Shown: positions 16,939 through 26,713, counted from the stretch's first letter. The stretch: DNA of 64,000 nt from Parabacteroides merdae ATCC 43184 (GCF_025151215.1 NZ_CP102286.1:3472001-3536000), one strand, 5' to 3'. The notes: generated from the letters alone by a model not told the origin. A program made the numbers and translations.

Positions 16939-19743
16939 ATGAACAAAAAGGCCCTACTCCCGCTAATCGGTTTATTCCTGTTGGTAACAGGAATAGTTCT
17001 TCCCGGATCTGCCTATGCACAAATCAGCGAAGGTGGAACACCCACTTCCTTCAAGTATCAAAACACACTGAAAAGCGATCTGCCAACCGTTCAGATCCCC
17101 ATCAATTTCAGCGTAGAGGACCTGAAAACAGTAGACAGATGGCAGGTCAGCCAAGGGGCACCGCTGAAAGTAGGAGTTTTACTCCCGACAGACCTGACAA
17201 TAGACAATGCTGGTAGCTGGAATACCCTACCTGATGGCAAAAGAGTATGGCGACTACAAGTACAGGCAAAAGACGCCATAGCTTTAATGCTCAGTTTCAG
17301 AGATTTTTATATTCCGGAAAATGGGAAACTCTTTATTTACAGCTCCGATAAAACACACCTGATTGGTGCCTTTACCCATCATACCAATCCACCAACGAAA
17401 GAATATGCCACCGAATTTTTAGCCGGTGACAAGATCATACTCGAATATGAAGCAGGCATATCGGAAAACGAACATCCCCGCATCGCAATAGATGCTGTAG
17501 GATACGGATATAACCATTTGCATGTTTCACGTACGATGGCCGATACAGGCCCTGGCACTTCTGGATCTTGTATGGTAAATATCAATTGCGAAGAGGGGGA
17601 AGCTTGGCAAACAGAGAAAAACGGTGTTTGCCAAATGACATTGCCTATTGGAAACTACATCTATATCTGCTCCGGAGCTTTGGTAAACAACACAGCTGAA
17701 GATTTGAAACCTTACATCCTTTCTGCTTTCCATTGCATTGACTTGGATATACCAGTCACAGAAAAAAACTTAAACAAATATACTTTCTATTTCCATTTCG
17801 AACATACCGGATGTGAAAATAACTCCAGTATCGCATCTTATAGAACAATAACCGGATGCAAGAAAATAGCCGGAATCCCATTAGATGGCGGTTCAGACGG
17901 TCTGCTTCTTTTATTGAACCAAACTATCCCGGAACACTACAATGCCTACTACAACGGTTGGGATCGGAGCAACACAGCCGCCCAATCAGGAGTAGGTATC
18001 CATCATCCGTCAGGGGATTATATGAAGATATCGACTTTCAACAAGGTGGCAAGGACCTCTACTTGGTATGGTATAGACAACATCAAAGGCGCACCAAACG
18101 CACATTGGAACGTCGTGTTCGAACAAACAGCCAATGGGCATGCTGTAACGGAAGGAGGATCCTCAGGTTCTCCATTGTTCAATCAAAACAAACAGATTGT
18201 CGGTACATTGAGTGGCGGTTCATCTTCTTGCGAAAAACCGAACGGAGCCAATACTTATGGTAAACTTTATTATCACTGGGATCAATATCCAAACAAAGAC
18301 AATACATCTCGTATGGATATATATTTAGATCCCAATCATACCGGCAAAACACAACTGGCCGGCCGATACGCGACAGCTCCGAAAGCAATGCCAACTGATC
18401 TGACATCGGTCTACCAAAACGGAGAGGTTCTATTGAAATGGAAAGCACCCGTCTCTGCCAGCGAAAAACCGGAACAGTATAACGTTTATCGAAACAATAT
18501 ATTGATCGGACGTACCTTTTCTACATCTTATATTGACAAAGAACCTGAAACCGGTATCCAATCTTACAGCGTTTCCGCATCGTATACAGACAACAAAGAG
18601 TCTGCTGTAGCCACCACATCTATTTATGTCTATGAACTGAAGATCCCAACCGATGTAACCACCTCAACTGATGGCAAGAATATCCTCGTCAAATGGAAGG
18701 AACCTATTTACCAGCAAATGATCTACTGGGGAAATGGGACAGCTTATCTTTCGTTAGGTTTCAAACAACCTTTCTATTTCGGACAAAGATGGAATAAGGA
18801 AGATCTGAAACCTCTGCACGGGCACCTTGTTGAATCTGTTTCCTTCATACCAACCTCAGGTTCATCTTATACGCTGAACATCATACAAGGAAAACGAAAA
18901 TATGTACAAAAGTTGACTAATTTACCTTTTGATAAATTAATTGAAATCCCGCTTAAAGAACCATTTGTCATTGATGCTTCCCAAGAACTAATCATCGCTT
19001 TCCACGCTGAAGCTAAACTATCCACCGCCTATCCAGCAGTCATGGACGAAGGACCAGCAGTCAATGGAAAAGGTAATTTGATTTCATTCGATGGAGAAAC
19101 GTGGGAATATCTGTATGAACCTTCTGAAAATGAAAATGAAAATTATGATTTCAACTTCTTTCTTGCCGCCACCGTCAGTTCAAAAACAAAGGATATACCA
19201 ACTATAAAAACTGCATCCAACGACACAACATTGTTAAGTAAGTCATCAGCAATGCCCATACTCACTCGGATATCCGAAGTCGGTTCTTCACTCCGGAGCA
19301 GCCAGGCAAGTGCATTTCCGACAATAACAGGTTATAACATTTATCGTAATGGAAGCAAAATCGGCAACGTCCCCAATAAGTTTATCACCCAATATATAGA
19401 CAAGCAAGCACCGACAGGTAGTATCTTGTATCAGGTTTCCACTCTATACGGAAAAGACGAAAGCAAGAAAGCGGATGCCGACAAAGAAGTAAATGTAGGA
19501 AATGAAAAGATCATCCTTTCGGAAACAACGATCTCTCCCACTGTGTTTACAGATCAGGTAGAACTATTCGGAAATGAAAAAGTGGATTTGCTAGAAGTCA
19601 TCACGTTAGACGGTAAAACGGTCATTCGCCAAAAGAACCCTGGAAAGATCGTTTACACCGGCTCTCTTTCTTCCGGTATTTATATCTTCCGCATCCATAC
19701 AGATGGAAAAGCTAAGACAATGAAAGCACAAAAAATAAATTGA
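16939..19743 (+). CDS. Secreted trypsin-like serine protease with Fn3-like modules and T9SS sorting domain
   Basis: Predicted exported peptidase of 934 residues, similar in layout to lysyl endopeptidases. It has an N-terminal signal peptide (MNKKALLPLIGLFLLVTG to AYA-Q). The protease core, about residues 190-475, shows the triad context ILSAFHCID (His), LDGGSDGLLLLL (Asp) and EGGSSGSPLF (Ser), with several Cys that could form disulfides. Two Fn3-like modules follow (LTSVYQNGEVLLKWKAP; ITGYNIYRNGSKIGN), interrupted by a beta-rich insert. The last 80 residues (ISPTVFTDQVELFGNEKVDL to the end) match the type A type IX secretion sorting pattern, so export by T9SS and surface release or attachment is inferred. 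Cleavage specificity for lysine is only a family guess. Confidence 0.82.
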   Translation: MNKKALLPLIGLFLLVTGIVLPGSAYAQISEGGTPTSFKYQNTLKSDLPTVQIPINFSVEDLKTVDRWQVSQGAPLKVGVLLPTDLTIDNAGSWNTLPDGKRVWRLQVQAKDAIALMLSFRDFYIPENGKLFIYSSDKTHLIGAFTHHTNPPTKEYATEFLAGDKIILEYEAGISENEHPRIAIDAVGYGYNHLHVSRTMADTGPGTSGSCMVNINCEEGEAWQTEKNGVCQMTLPIGNYIYICSGALVNNTAEDLKPYILSAFHCIDLDIPVTEKNLNKYTFYFHFEHTGCENNSSIASYRTITGCKKIAGIPLDGGSDGLLLLLNQTIPEHYNAYYNGWDRSNTAAQSGVGIHHPSGDYMKISTFNKVARTSTWYGIDNIKGAPNAHWNVVFEQTANGHAVTEGGSSGSPLFNQNKQIVGTLSGGSSSCEKPNGANTYGKLYYHWDQYPNKDNTSRMDIYLDPNHTGKTQLAGRYATAPKAMPTDLTSVYQNGEVLLKWKAPVSASEKPEQYNVYRNNILIGRTFSTSYIDKEPETGIQSYSVSASYTDNKESAVATTSIYVYELKIPTDVTTSTDGKNILVKWKEPIYQQMIYWGNGTAYLSLGFKQPFYFGQRWNKEDLKPLHGHLVESVSFIPTSGSSYTLNIIQGKRKYVQKLTNLPFDKLIEIPLKEPFVIDASQELIIAFHAEAKLSTAYPAVMDEGPAVNGKGNLISFDGETWEYLYEPSENENENYDFNFFLAATVSSKTKDIPTIKTASNDTTLLSKSSAMPILTRISEVGSSLRSSQASAFPTITGYNIYRNGSKIGNVPNKFITQYIDKQAPTGSILYQVSTLYGKDESKKADADKEVNVGNEKIILSETTISPTVFTDQVELFGNEKVDLLEVITLDGKTVIRQKNPGKIVYTGSLSSGIYIFRIHTDGKAKTMKAQKIN

Positions 19744-19748
19744 GAATT

Positions 19749-19808
19749 AAAAATGGAGAATTGAAAAGCATTGTGACTTCTTACAATGCTTTTCAATTCT
19801 CCATTTTT
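19749..19808. terminator. Strong bidirectional terminator hairpin
   Basis: Perfect 26-bp stem: 19749-19774 pairs with 19783-19808 around an 8-nt loop, with A-run and T-run flanks on both sides. It sits between the convergent protease and radical SAM genes and can end transcription from both. Confidence 0.9.
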
Positions 19809-19815
19809 TAATTTT

Positions 19816-20595
19816 TCAAGCTGACACCGTTACATCAAACCCTTCTTGACGGGCACGGTCGGCAATAGCTTCCAATTCATCTTTTGTCACCTTTTTCAAG
19901 TTTTTTACGGGAGTTTCACGGTCGATTGTATAGATCATAACCTGTCTAGGCTTGATTTGTTTTAAAGCTTCCAACCAACCGGAAATTTCGTGTTCGGTTG
20001 TATTCGTCACGCTTTCTCCATCCACTTCCCCTTTCAGAAACATGGTTTGTATAATCAGATTGCCATTAAAACGGCAAAGTTGTTCCAACAACCTATCGAA
20101 AGTAAAAGCCGGGGAATTGGGAACATTCAACTGCCCGATACGACTATCCGAAATGGAGTCGAGTTTCAATATATTATCTTCAATCTTATTCAATGCCAAG
20201 AAGACATCCTCCTTATGGAGCATGGTCGAGTTCGAGAGCACGGCAATCTTAGCCTTCGGGAAAAAACGGTTACGGGTTTCAATCGTATCATCGATAATAT
20301 CGGCAAATTCAGGGTGCATGGTAGGTTCACCATTCCCAGCAAAAGTGATTACATCGGGAGCAATACCCTCTGTCTGCATGGAAGACAATTTATTTATCAA
20401 AGCCTCCTTTACCTCTGCACGGGTTGGCAGTTTACTGCGCGTACGGTGATTCTCGTTTAGTCCGCATTCACAATAAATGCAATTGAATGAACAAAGTTTC
20501 CCGTCTGTAGGAAGCAGGTTCATACCTAAAGAAATACCTAACCGACGGCTATGTATCGGTCCGAATACTATTTTATCAAAAAGAATTGTAGACAT
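19816..20595 (-). CDS. Radical SAM protein
   Basis: Cytoplasmic radical SAM enzyme of 259 residues. The cluster motif is CSFNCIYC (Cys-x3-Cys-x2-Cys) near residue 35, preceded by FGPIHSRRLGISLG, and followed by the SAM-binding GNGEPTMHPEF. This resembles the short group of radical SAM proteins related to MoaA/pyruvate-formate-lyase activases. No auxiliary cluster motif is apparent at the C-terminus. The substrate is not known. It is a single gene, flanked by a bidirectional terminator on its 3' side. Confidence 0.88.
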   Translation of the reverse strand: MSTILFDKIVFGPIHSRRLGISLGMNLLPTDGKLCSFNCIYCECGLNENHRTRSKLPTRAEVKEALINKLSSMQTEGIAPDVITFAGNGEPTMHPEFADIIDDTIETRNRFFPKAKIAVLSNSTMLHKEDVFLALNKIEDNILKLDSISDSRIGQLNVPNSPAFTFDRLLEQLCRFNGNLIIQTMFLKGEVDGESVTNTTEHEISGWLEALKQIKPRQVMIYTIDRETPVKNLKKVTKDELEAIADRARQEGFDVTVSA

Positions 20596-20681
20596 AATAA
20601 TTTATATTTGAGTGCAAAGCTACAAAAGCTATCAAAATGGAGATATGAATTTCCCCAGCTTTAGGACTATTTAGCAAACCG

Positions 20682-22709
20682 TCAAAATTTCCAGCGCAGT
20701 AACGTATATATATCTGCTTTAATATTTCCTTCGATCTCTTCTAAGTCAGTACCGACCACGTCACGATCAGCATAATATGTGTATCCTAATTTAGCAGACA
20801 CAGAAAGTTGCTTCACAATATCCCACCGGAAAGAAAGCGCCAACCGAACACCTTTTCCATAAAAGGAAGGCATATTGAAAGCATACAAGATATTTTTTTC
20901 ATAAGAAGATATACGGGTCCGATAATTATCCGTATGAAATCCGGCTATATGAAAATCTGTTTGAACAGGAACATCAACCGGTTTCCAACCTACGCTTTGG
21001 GCAATCATCCACCCTCTGCTTTTTTCGTTCGCTTCTGTATAACAAATACCGTCTGCAGATGTCCGCAGCGAGACGGATGAAGAAATCGTATATAAGGCCT
21101 GCATACGCAAACGCTGTTGATGGTAAGGTGTTATATTTTCCCTTTGTTTGTATTTATAACGGACATATACGGACAAATTCCGGCTCGGCGTATAATCAAG
21201 TTGAAGCATATATTCCTTTCCCGTCGACGGCGCATCCACTCCATATTTCAGCCAGGGAAACCGGAATACATCCGCATACGCGGACAACTTCCAGCGGGCA
21301 AAAGGCGTCCATTGCATCCCTATATACATTCCCTGTTCATTCCGGACAGCCGAGTTTTGTGAAAAAGCATTCCCGAAAAAAGCCTGGTAACGTTTATCAT
21401 AATAACGATACAATAACAGCAAGGAAAAATAAGAAGCAGGTGTCAACTGCAAGGCATTCAGGGAAGCAACCGCCCCATTCCGGCTTAAAGCCGTTTCACC
21501 ATAAAACTTGATCAACTTATTTTTCAACAAGTAATCCACACTGATATTCAGATTCCGGTTACCGCGAAAATAGAAAAGATTATAAGGTTTCGGATCGGGC
21601 TGTATCGAATAATTTCCGAAAGAATAAGAAAGGGCAGTCAGACCTATACATAAACCGGGAGTTGCATATCGTACATTCCCACCATATGTCTGCATGGAAA
21701 CTTTATGCATCTTCTCCCTGTCTCGTACCAAACGATGTAAACCGTCCGTTTTAAACGAAGTAACGATCGTACTGTCCACACCTCCATCCAACTTCCGATA
21801 CGAATAGAAGAGGTTGATATCTAAATTTTTCCAATTGACAGTAGCAGCAGCTCCCCGGAAAAAGTCATTTTCATTGGTTGAAAAATGACGGCGAAATCCG
21901 TTTGTCCTTCTTTCCGTTTGTGAAACAAGAGCACTTCGGCCTGGAGAAAAGTCATTGCTGATCACCAAGCCTTGTCCAAAAGATATTTTATAATCACCTA
22001 TGGCAAGACTTTTCAACCATTTATTCATTTCTTTGAGAAAAAGATGCACCGAATAATAGTCATACCCTTTATGATATTCATTCCAGAAAGGTTCTCCTGC
22101 ATCTTTTTCTGTAACCAGACCGAATTGGATACGTTCATCAAATTCATACGAATAACGGACAGAATGATAGAACGGCTCTCCCAGATACTTCCGATTCGGA
22201 TATTGTTGTAGTACACTATCGGGATATGAACAATAGCCTTTCTTTTGTTGAAAACATCTGTCATATCTGATTTGTAAGTTATTAGAACCTCGTTTCAACA
22301 AATTTTTCACTGTAATAGGACGTTTATCAACTATTATTTCACTTATATAAATAAACGGGACAAGCAGAGAAATCGTCTCTAAATCGAATGCTTCCACATT
22401 TTTAAGCTCATAAAGGGTTAACATTTTTCCATAACGGGAACGATATTCCAACAATTCCCTTATTTGTAGATCAGATAGGAAAGGGAGACGTTTCAATTGT
22501 CCCTCCGTCACCGTATTGAGTTCGAAAGGATGTTCGGTAAGATAGGAAAGATCAGTGTAAAGTGCTTCAATACGCTCTTCATCTTCTGTTTCCGAAGCCA
22601 TTTCTTCTATATATTCCATCCACTTATCAACAGAATATAATGTCTGACTTTTAAGCTGATAACTACTTATTAACAGATATACCAACAGATTTATAAACAT
22701 TCGTTTCAT
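20682..22709 (-). CDS. Helix-hairpin-helix outer-membrane beta-barrel protein
   Basis: About 675 residues with a signal peptide (MKRMFINLLVYLLISSYQLKSQ). Near residues 60-125 are helix-hairpin-helix repeats like those of ComEA (PFELNTVTEGQLKRLPFLSD; LLEYRSRYGKMLTLYELKNV). The remainder is long alternating beta segments ending in YTLLRWKF, with an aromatic C-terminal residue typical of outer-membrane barrels. Such HHH-plus-barrel proteins are widespread in Bacteroidetes, with no settled function. The gene lies 12 bp after the PorV/PorQ-like gene and is probably in its operon. ATG 22709 is chosen over a TTG at 22715. Confidence 0.7.
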   Translation of the reverse strand: MKRMFINLLVYLLISSYQLKSQTLYSVDKWMEYIEEMASETEDEERIEALYTDLSYLTEHPFELNTVTEGQLKRLPFLSDLQIRELLEYRSRYGKMLTLYELKNVEAFDLETISLLVPFIYISEIIVDKRPITVKNLLKRGSNNLQIRYDRCFQQKKGYCSYPDSVLQQYPNRKYLGEPFYHSVRYSYEFDERIQFGLVTEKDAGEPFWNEYHKGYDYYSVHLFLKEMNKWLKSLAIGDYKISFGQGLVISNDFSPGRSALVSQTERRTNGFRRHFSTNENDFFRGAAATVNWKNLDINLFYSYRKLDGGVDSTIVTSFKTDGLHRLVRDREKMHKVSMQTYGGNVRYATPGLCIGLTALSYSFGNYSIQPDPKPYNLFYFRGNRNLNISVDYLLKNKLIKFYGETALSRNGAVASLNALQLTPASYFSLLLLYRYYDKRYQAFFGNAFSQNSAVRNEQGMYIGMQWTPFARWKLSAYADVFRFPWLKYGVDAPSTGKEYMLQLDYTPSRNLSVYVRYKYKQRENITPYHQQRLRMQALYTISSSVSLRTSADGICYTEANEKSRGWMIAQSVGWKPVDVPVQTDFHIAGFHTDNYRTRISSYEKNILYAFNMPSFYGKGVRLALSFRWDIVKQLSVSAKLGYTYYADRDVVGTDLEEIEGNIKADIYTLLRWKF

Positions 22710-22721
22710 AGTCAAGCCTGA

Positions 22722-23528
22722 TTAAAAAGAATAGCTCAAACCCAGTCCGGTACTGACTCCCAAAACCGGATGATAAATAGTCGCGACATCTACTGTAAAT
22801 CCAGTCAGACGGTATCCGATCCCCAAAGTGGGCAGGAGGGGAGTAGTCTGTACCCCCGCCCGTATATGAAAGTTTTTGAACGGAGCATATTCAATGCCCG
22901 CATTTCCCATCCACATATGTTCTTTATTACTTTCGATAGTTCCTACTATCAACAACCTGTTAATTATCTCCCATTGAAAACCTATTTGTACTGAATAACT
23001 AGTAAAACATTTTGTTTCAGTAGTATATTTATGAATGGTAATAGAAGGAAAATTCATTATCAACATTCCAATCAACAATTTGTCAATGGGAACAAACAAG
23101 ATTCCGACATCTGTGGAAAGCTGCTTCGGTACTTCTTCCCACAACTCGGTCTGCAACATTTTATATTGGAAACCAATGCCGATCCTCCACCGGCCATTCA
23201 GCTGTTTCCCTACCGATAACCGAAAAAGAGTTTCCCTATACTGATCATATCCGAAAGAAGAGATATCAACACCTGCCGACAACAACGGATTCGGATATAC
23301 AAAACCTATTCCAACCGTTCCCAGTTCTTTTACTCCATAACGATTAAAGTATTCTAAATGAAGAACTTTATCCGTATACAAAGCCACCAATGCCGGATTA
23401 AACAAAACAGATTGTGTAACCCCGTTTCCTCCCATTCCCAAACTACGGATATCAGATATACGAAGGTTATCAACAGCATGAATGTTGATAGATGCCCAAA
23501 ACAAAACGAATAAACTTATTGATTTCAT
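22722..23528 (-). CDS. PorV/PorQ-like (FadL-type) outer-membrane protein
   Basis: 268 residues with a signal peptide (MKSISLFVLFWASINIHA). It then shows the pattern of PorV/PorQ and FadL-like barrels: an early SLGMGGNGVTQSVLFNPAL segment (compare the G-N-P-A motif of this group) followed by regular beta hairpins, ending in GLGLSYSF with a terminal Phe. It is shorter than typical PorV or PorQ, so assignment to the type IX secretion attachment complex is tentative. It is first in a two-gene unit with the HHH-barrel gene. It could instead be a UPF0164-like barrel of unknown role. Confidence 0.55.
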   Translation of the reverse strand: MKSISLFVLFWASINIHAVDNLRISDIRSLGMGGNGVTQSVLFNPALVALYTDKVLHLEYFNRYGVKELGTVGIGFVYPNPLLSAGVDISSFGYDQYRETLFRLSVGKQLNGRWRIGIGFQYKMLQTELWEEVPKQLSTDVGILFVPIDKLLIGMLIMNFPSITIHKYTTETKCFTSYSVQIGFQWEIINRLLIVGTIESNKEHMWMGNAGIEYAPFKNFHIRAGVQTTPLLPTLGIGYRLTGFTVDVATIYHPVLGVSTGLGLSYSF

Positions 23529-23756
23529 AGCAAGGTTTTGTTTAAGTTGTCAACTTTCCGGATTATCTCTTTTCACAGCCTGAAGTTCTCTATTATCTCC
23601 ATTTTGGACAATCAGATAGCATGGCTGCAACTTATTCAGAATTAATGAATATGGAAAGATGGCAAAATATTTCATAGTCTGTTGATTTTAGTTGTTTGTA
23701 TTATCACAAAGATATGAATTTTCTGTAAAATCTGTAGTTGCTATTCGTAAATCAAT

Positions 23757-23764
23757 TACTTTTG
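23757..23764 (+). promoter_or_regulatory. -7 box upstream of the DUF4294 gene
   Basis: TACTTTTG matches TAnnTTTG and lies only 6 bp before the ATG at 23771. If used, the transcript would be leaderless or nearly so. A TTG at 23738-23740 is a poor -33 candidate because its spacing is short. Confidence 0.35.
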
Positions 23765-23770
23765 TGAACG

Positions 23771-24376
23771 ATGTTGAGAAAAGGCAAGTATAAAATATTG
23801 ATAATATTCATGTTGTGCGCAATAGGAGTCCATGCACAGAAATTGAAGATCAATACCGTTCCCGAAGGATTACAAAAGGCATATCTGGATGGAAAGGATA
23901 CGGTACCTATTGTTAACCTGCGGGAAATCTACATTTACCCGCAGGTCAAGTTTAAAAACAAACGTGAACAGGCACGTTACACCAAACTGGTCCGTGACGT
24001 AAAGCGCACACTACCTTATGCCAAAATGGTTTATGAAACACTGATCGAAACATACGAATATATAGAGACACTCCCCGACGAAAAATCCCGTCAAGCTCAC
24101 TTGAAACGGATGGAAAAAGAACTTTTTCAGGAATATAAACCGCAGTTGAAAAAACTGACCTTTTCCCAAGGAAAACTGCTTATCAAACTGATTGACAGAG
24201 AATGTAACCAATCGAGTTACAACCTATTGAAAGCCTATTTAGGTAGTTTCCGGGCAGGTTTCTGGAACATATTTGCCGGCATGTTCGGCGCCAGCCTGAA
24301 AACCGAATACGATCCTAAAGGAAAAGATGCCATGACGGAGCGAGTTGTCGTACTTGTTGAAAACGGATTAATCTGA
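23771..24376 (+). CDS. DUF4294 family exported protein
   Basis: 201 residues with an N-terminal signal (ILIIFMLCAIGVHAQ). It is then largely helical, with the conserved DUF4294 phrase VNLREIYIYPQVKFKNKREQ and the later LLIKLIDRECNQSSYNLLKA. It is predicted to be periplasmic. The family is common in Bacteroidetes and functionally uncharacterised. Its last 9 bp overlap the 3' end of the convergent TrmH gene, so no terminator separates them. Confidence 0.82.
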   Translation: MLRKGKYKILIIFMLCAIGVHAQKLKINTVPEGLQKAYLDGKDTVPIVNLREIYIYPQVKFKNKREQARYTKLVRDVKRTLPYAKMVYETLIETYEYIETLPDEKSRQAHLKRMEKELFQEYKPQLKKLTFSQGKLLIKLIDRECNQSSYNLLKAYLGSFRAGFWNIFAGMFGASLKTEYDPKGKDAMTERVVVLVENGLI

Positions 24377-24898
24377 CAATTGCTTAAAGAAATCCCAGAT
24401 GATAATACCGGTAGTCACCGAAACATTCAAAGAATGCTTGGTCCCATACTGCGGTATTTCAATACACATATCACAGTTATCAACGACACATTGTTGAACA
24501 CCTTTCACCTCGTTTCCCATGATAACTGCATACTTTTTATTCTTGTCCAACAACAAATTATCCAACATCGTACTCCCTTCGGCCTGCTCAACCGCACAGA
24601 CAGTATATCCCTGTTGCTTCAGTTTATCAACAGCCTCCATCGTATCTTCAAAATACTCCCAATCGACAGTTTCTTCCGCTCCCAAAGCCGTCTTATGAAT
24701 CTCGGCATGAGGCGGACAAGCCGTGATACCGCACAGGTAAATACTCTCCACCCTAAAAGCATCAGACGTACGAAACACGGATCCTACATTGTTTAAGCTT
24801 CTTACATGATCGAGCACAACAACCAACGGAATCTTTTTACTATCTTTGAATGCTTCCGGAGTCAAGCGATTCAACTCTGTTATCTTTAACTTGCGCAT
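24368..24898 (-). CDS. TrmH/SpoU family RNA 2'-O-methyltransferase
   Basis: 176 residues forming a single SPOUT domain, without the N-terminal substrate-binding domain of longer rRNA enzymes. Motif 1 is LDHVRSLNNVGSVFRTSDAF, motif 2 VIMGNEVKGV and motif 3 IPQYGTKHSLNVSVTTGI, which together form the knot that binds S-adenosylmethionine. The target is a tRNA or rRNA ribose and cannot be specified. It overlaps the DUF4294 gene tail-to-tail by 9 bp. Confidence 0.9.
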   Translation of the reverse strand: MRKLKITELNRLTPEAFKDSKKIPLVVVLDHVRSLNNVGSVFRTSDAFRVESIYLCGITACPPHAEIHKTALGAEETVDWEYFEDTMEAVDKLKQQGYTVCAVEQAEGSTMLDNLLLDKNKKYAVIMGNEVKGVQQCVVDNCDMCIEIPQYGTKHSLNVSVTTGIIIWDFFKQLSD

Positions 24899-25651
24899 AG
24901 CTATCGTTTCTTTACTTGCAAAAGTAGTGAATTAATGTGGATATACCGTTGAAAAGCTATTGATAAGTGGTGGACACAAAATGAAAAATAGTTCTTGCAT
25001 TATTCAATTTGTTCACTATACATCCTCTAGTTTCTATTATGCAATAAAAATAACGGATTATTTATTACGCCCTATCAACAGTGGTTATACACGTATCAAC
25101 AGCGCTCAACTGCCATTAACTTTTACACACAGGTTGTTTTCAACTGAATACTAATAAAGTCTATAAAGTAAAGGATATCAGTATGTAAAACGATAAATAG
25201 GATGTTGGTATCTATTTAATAAGTCATTTATATCGTTTAATAACGAACTGGACAAGTATTATAGCACAATTGTATTAACTGTTTCAACAGGATATTATAT
25301 TCATCATATTTAGATTTAAAATAAAGAATAAATAAGATAATAATAATATGATTGTGGATAACTTGGGAAAAGAACGCAGACGTTTGGGTGAATATCTGCC
25401 GGAAGTCTTTGAGACTTGTTTAGCAAATTTTTTATATTACCTCCTGCTTGTTTATTCGTTTTATATGTGTTTCCTATGGGAAAATCAATAAAGTTTTTAC
25501 CTTTGCACATTATCAACTTATAGTTGATAATAGGAGTAAAATAAAGATTATCAGTTATAAAGAATGATGATAACTTTGTTGATAGACTGTAAATAGCGGT
25601 TTATACTCATTAGTGATTATCGAATTTTACAATCATTTAATACAGGTAACT
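24899..25651. other. AT-rich intergenic region upstream of nadA with DnaA-box-like sites
   Basis: No credible gene. Sites seen: TTATACACG at 25085-25093 flanked by TATCAACA at 25073-25080 and 25094-25101; TTTTACACA at 25121-25129; a perfect TTATCCACA on the minus strand at 25361-25353; and TATCAACA on the minus strand at 25585-25578. The first two TATCAACA copies are 21 bp apart. The region also holds the nadA promoter and a palindrome, listed separately. Confidence 0.5.
25499..25531 (+). promoter_or_regulatory. nadA promoter -7 box and adjacent palindromic operator candidate
   Basis: TACCTTTG (25499-25506) matches the Bacteroidales -7 box. It is followed at once by TTATCAACT (25511-25519) and AGTTGATAA (25523-25531), a perfect 9-bp inverted repeat with a 3-bp spacer that would cover the start of transcription. 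This is the geometry of a repressor operator; the regulator is unknown. Confidence 0.5.
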
Positions 25652-26638
25652 ATGTTGACAAACCAATCGATCGGATATATAGACGCACCCATCCCAAAGG
25701 GGTTGGACCTGAAAGAAGAGATAAACAGGATGCGTAGAGAAAAAAACGCCGTTATCCTTGCTCATTATTATCAGACAGGTGATATTCAAGATATAGCAGA
25801 TTTTGTGGGAGACAGTTTGGCATTGGCTCAACAGGCAGCTAAGACGACGGCCGATATCATCGTTTTCTGCGGTGTTCATTTTATGGGTGAAACGGCGAAG
25901 GTGTTGTGCCCGGACAAGAAAGTGCTGGTCCCGGACTTGAATGCCGGTTGCTCATTGGCAGATAGCTGTCCGGCTGTCGATTTTGCGGAATTTGTCAAAC
26001 AGCATCCCGGTCATGTGGTTATTTCGTATGTAAATACGACTGCTGCTGTAAAAGCCGTGACGGATGTTGTGGTAACGTCTACCAATGCACGTCAGATAGT
26101 CGAAAGTTTTCCGGAAGACACGAAGATCATCTTCGGTCCAGACCGGAACTTAGGCAATTACATAAATGGCATTACCGGGCGCAAGATGTTGCTTTGGGAT
26201 GGTGCCTGCCATGTGCATGAACAGTTTTCACTGGAAAAGATATTGGAATTGAAAAAACAGTATCCCGATGCGGAAGTCATTACTCACCCGGAGTGCAAAC
26301 AGCCCGTTGTGCAGGTCTCGGACTTCGTAGGATCGACTGCAGCTCTTTTGAAACATACTGTCAAGTCGGATAAGAAACAATTCATTGTAGCGACAGAAAG
26401 TGGCGTTATTCACGAAATGCGTAAGCAGAGTCCCGATAAAGAATTTATCCCGGCTCCTCCCAATGACAGTACATGTGCTTGCAACGAATGTAATTTTATG
26501 CGCTTGAACACGATGGAGAAACTTTACAACTGTTTGAAATACGAACTTCCTGAAATATTTGTCGATGAACAAGTACAGGAAAAAGCGATCCGCCCGATCA
26601 AGAAGATGCTGGAGATATCGGAGAGGTTGGGGTTGTAA
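25652..26638 (+). CDS. nadA: Quinolinate synthase
   Basis: Condenses iminoaspartate with dihydroxyacetone phosphate to quinolinate in de novo NAD synthesis, using an oxygen-sensitive [4Fe-4S] cluster. The sequence shows the family's repeats and ligands: NAVILAHYYQTGDIQDIADF, VFCGVHFMGETAK (Cys), THPECKQPV (Cys) and CACNECNFMRLNTMEKL (Cys). From ATG 25652 it is about 328 residues, normal for the family; an upstream GTG at 25613 would add 13 residues that do not fit. Its pathway partner nadB is 13 kb away on the other strand. nadC is not in the window. Confidence 0.96.
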   Translation: MLTNQSIGYIDAPIPKGLDLKEEINRMRREKNAVILAHYYQTGDIQDIADFVGDSLALAQQAAKTTADIIVFCGVHFMGETAKVLCPDKKVLVPDLNAGCSLADSCPAVDFAEFVKQHPGHVVISYVNTTAAVKAVTDVVVTSTNARQIVESFPEDTKIIFGPDRNLGNYINGITGRKMLLWDGACHVHEQFSLEKILELKKQYPDAEVITHPECKQPVVQVSDFVGSTAALLKHTVKSDKKQFIVATESGVIHEMRKQSPDKEFIPAPPNDSTCACNECNFMRLNTMEKLYNCLKYELPEIFVDEQVQEKAIRPIKKMLEISERLGL

Positions 26639-26670
26639 GAATTGTTAGATAGACGAAACAAGATAAAATG

Positions 26671-26710
26671 ATCCACTGTGAATAAGACAAATACCACAGT
26701 GGATTTTTAT
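26671..26710. terminator. Terminator between convergent nadA and porZ-like gene
   Basis: ATCCACTGTG (26671-26680) pairs with CACAGTGGAT (26695-26704), followed by a T-rich run on the plus strand. It probably serves nadA and perhaps the opposite gene too. Confidence 0.8.
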
Positions 26711-26713
26711 TTT

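Noticed and set aside
25316..25516. 66-codon minus-strand ORF upstream of nadA
   Set aside because: Low-complexity, AT-rich translation that overlaps the nadA promoter. No coding character.
26228..26572. 114-codon minus-strand ORF opposite nadA
   Set aside because: Shadow of nadA, which has all its conserved Cys motifs.
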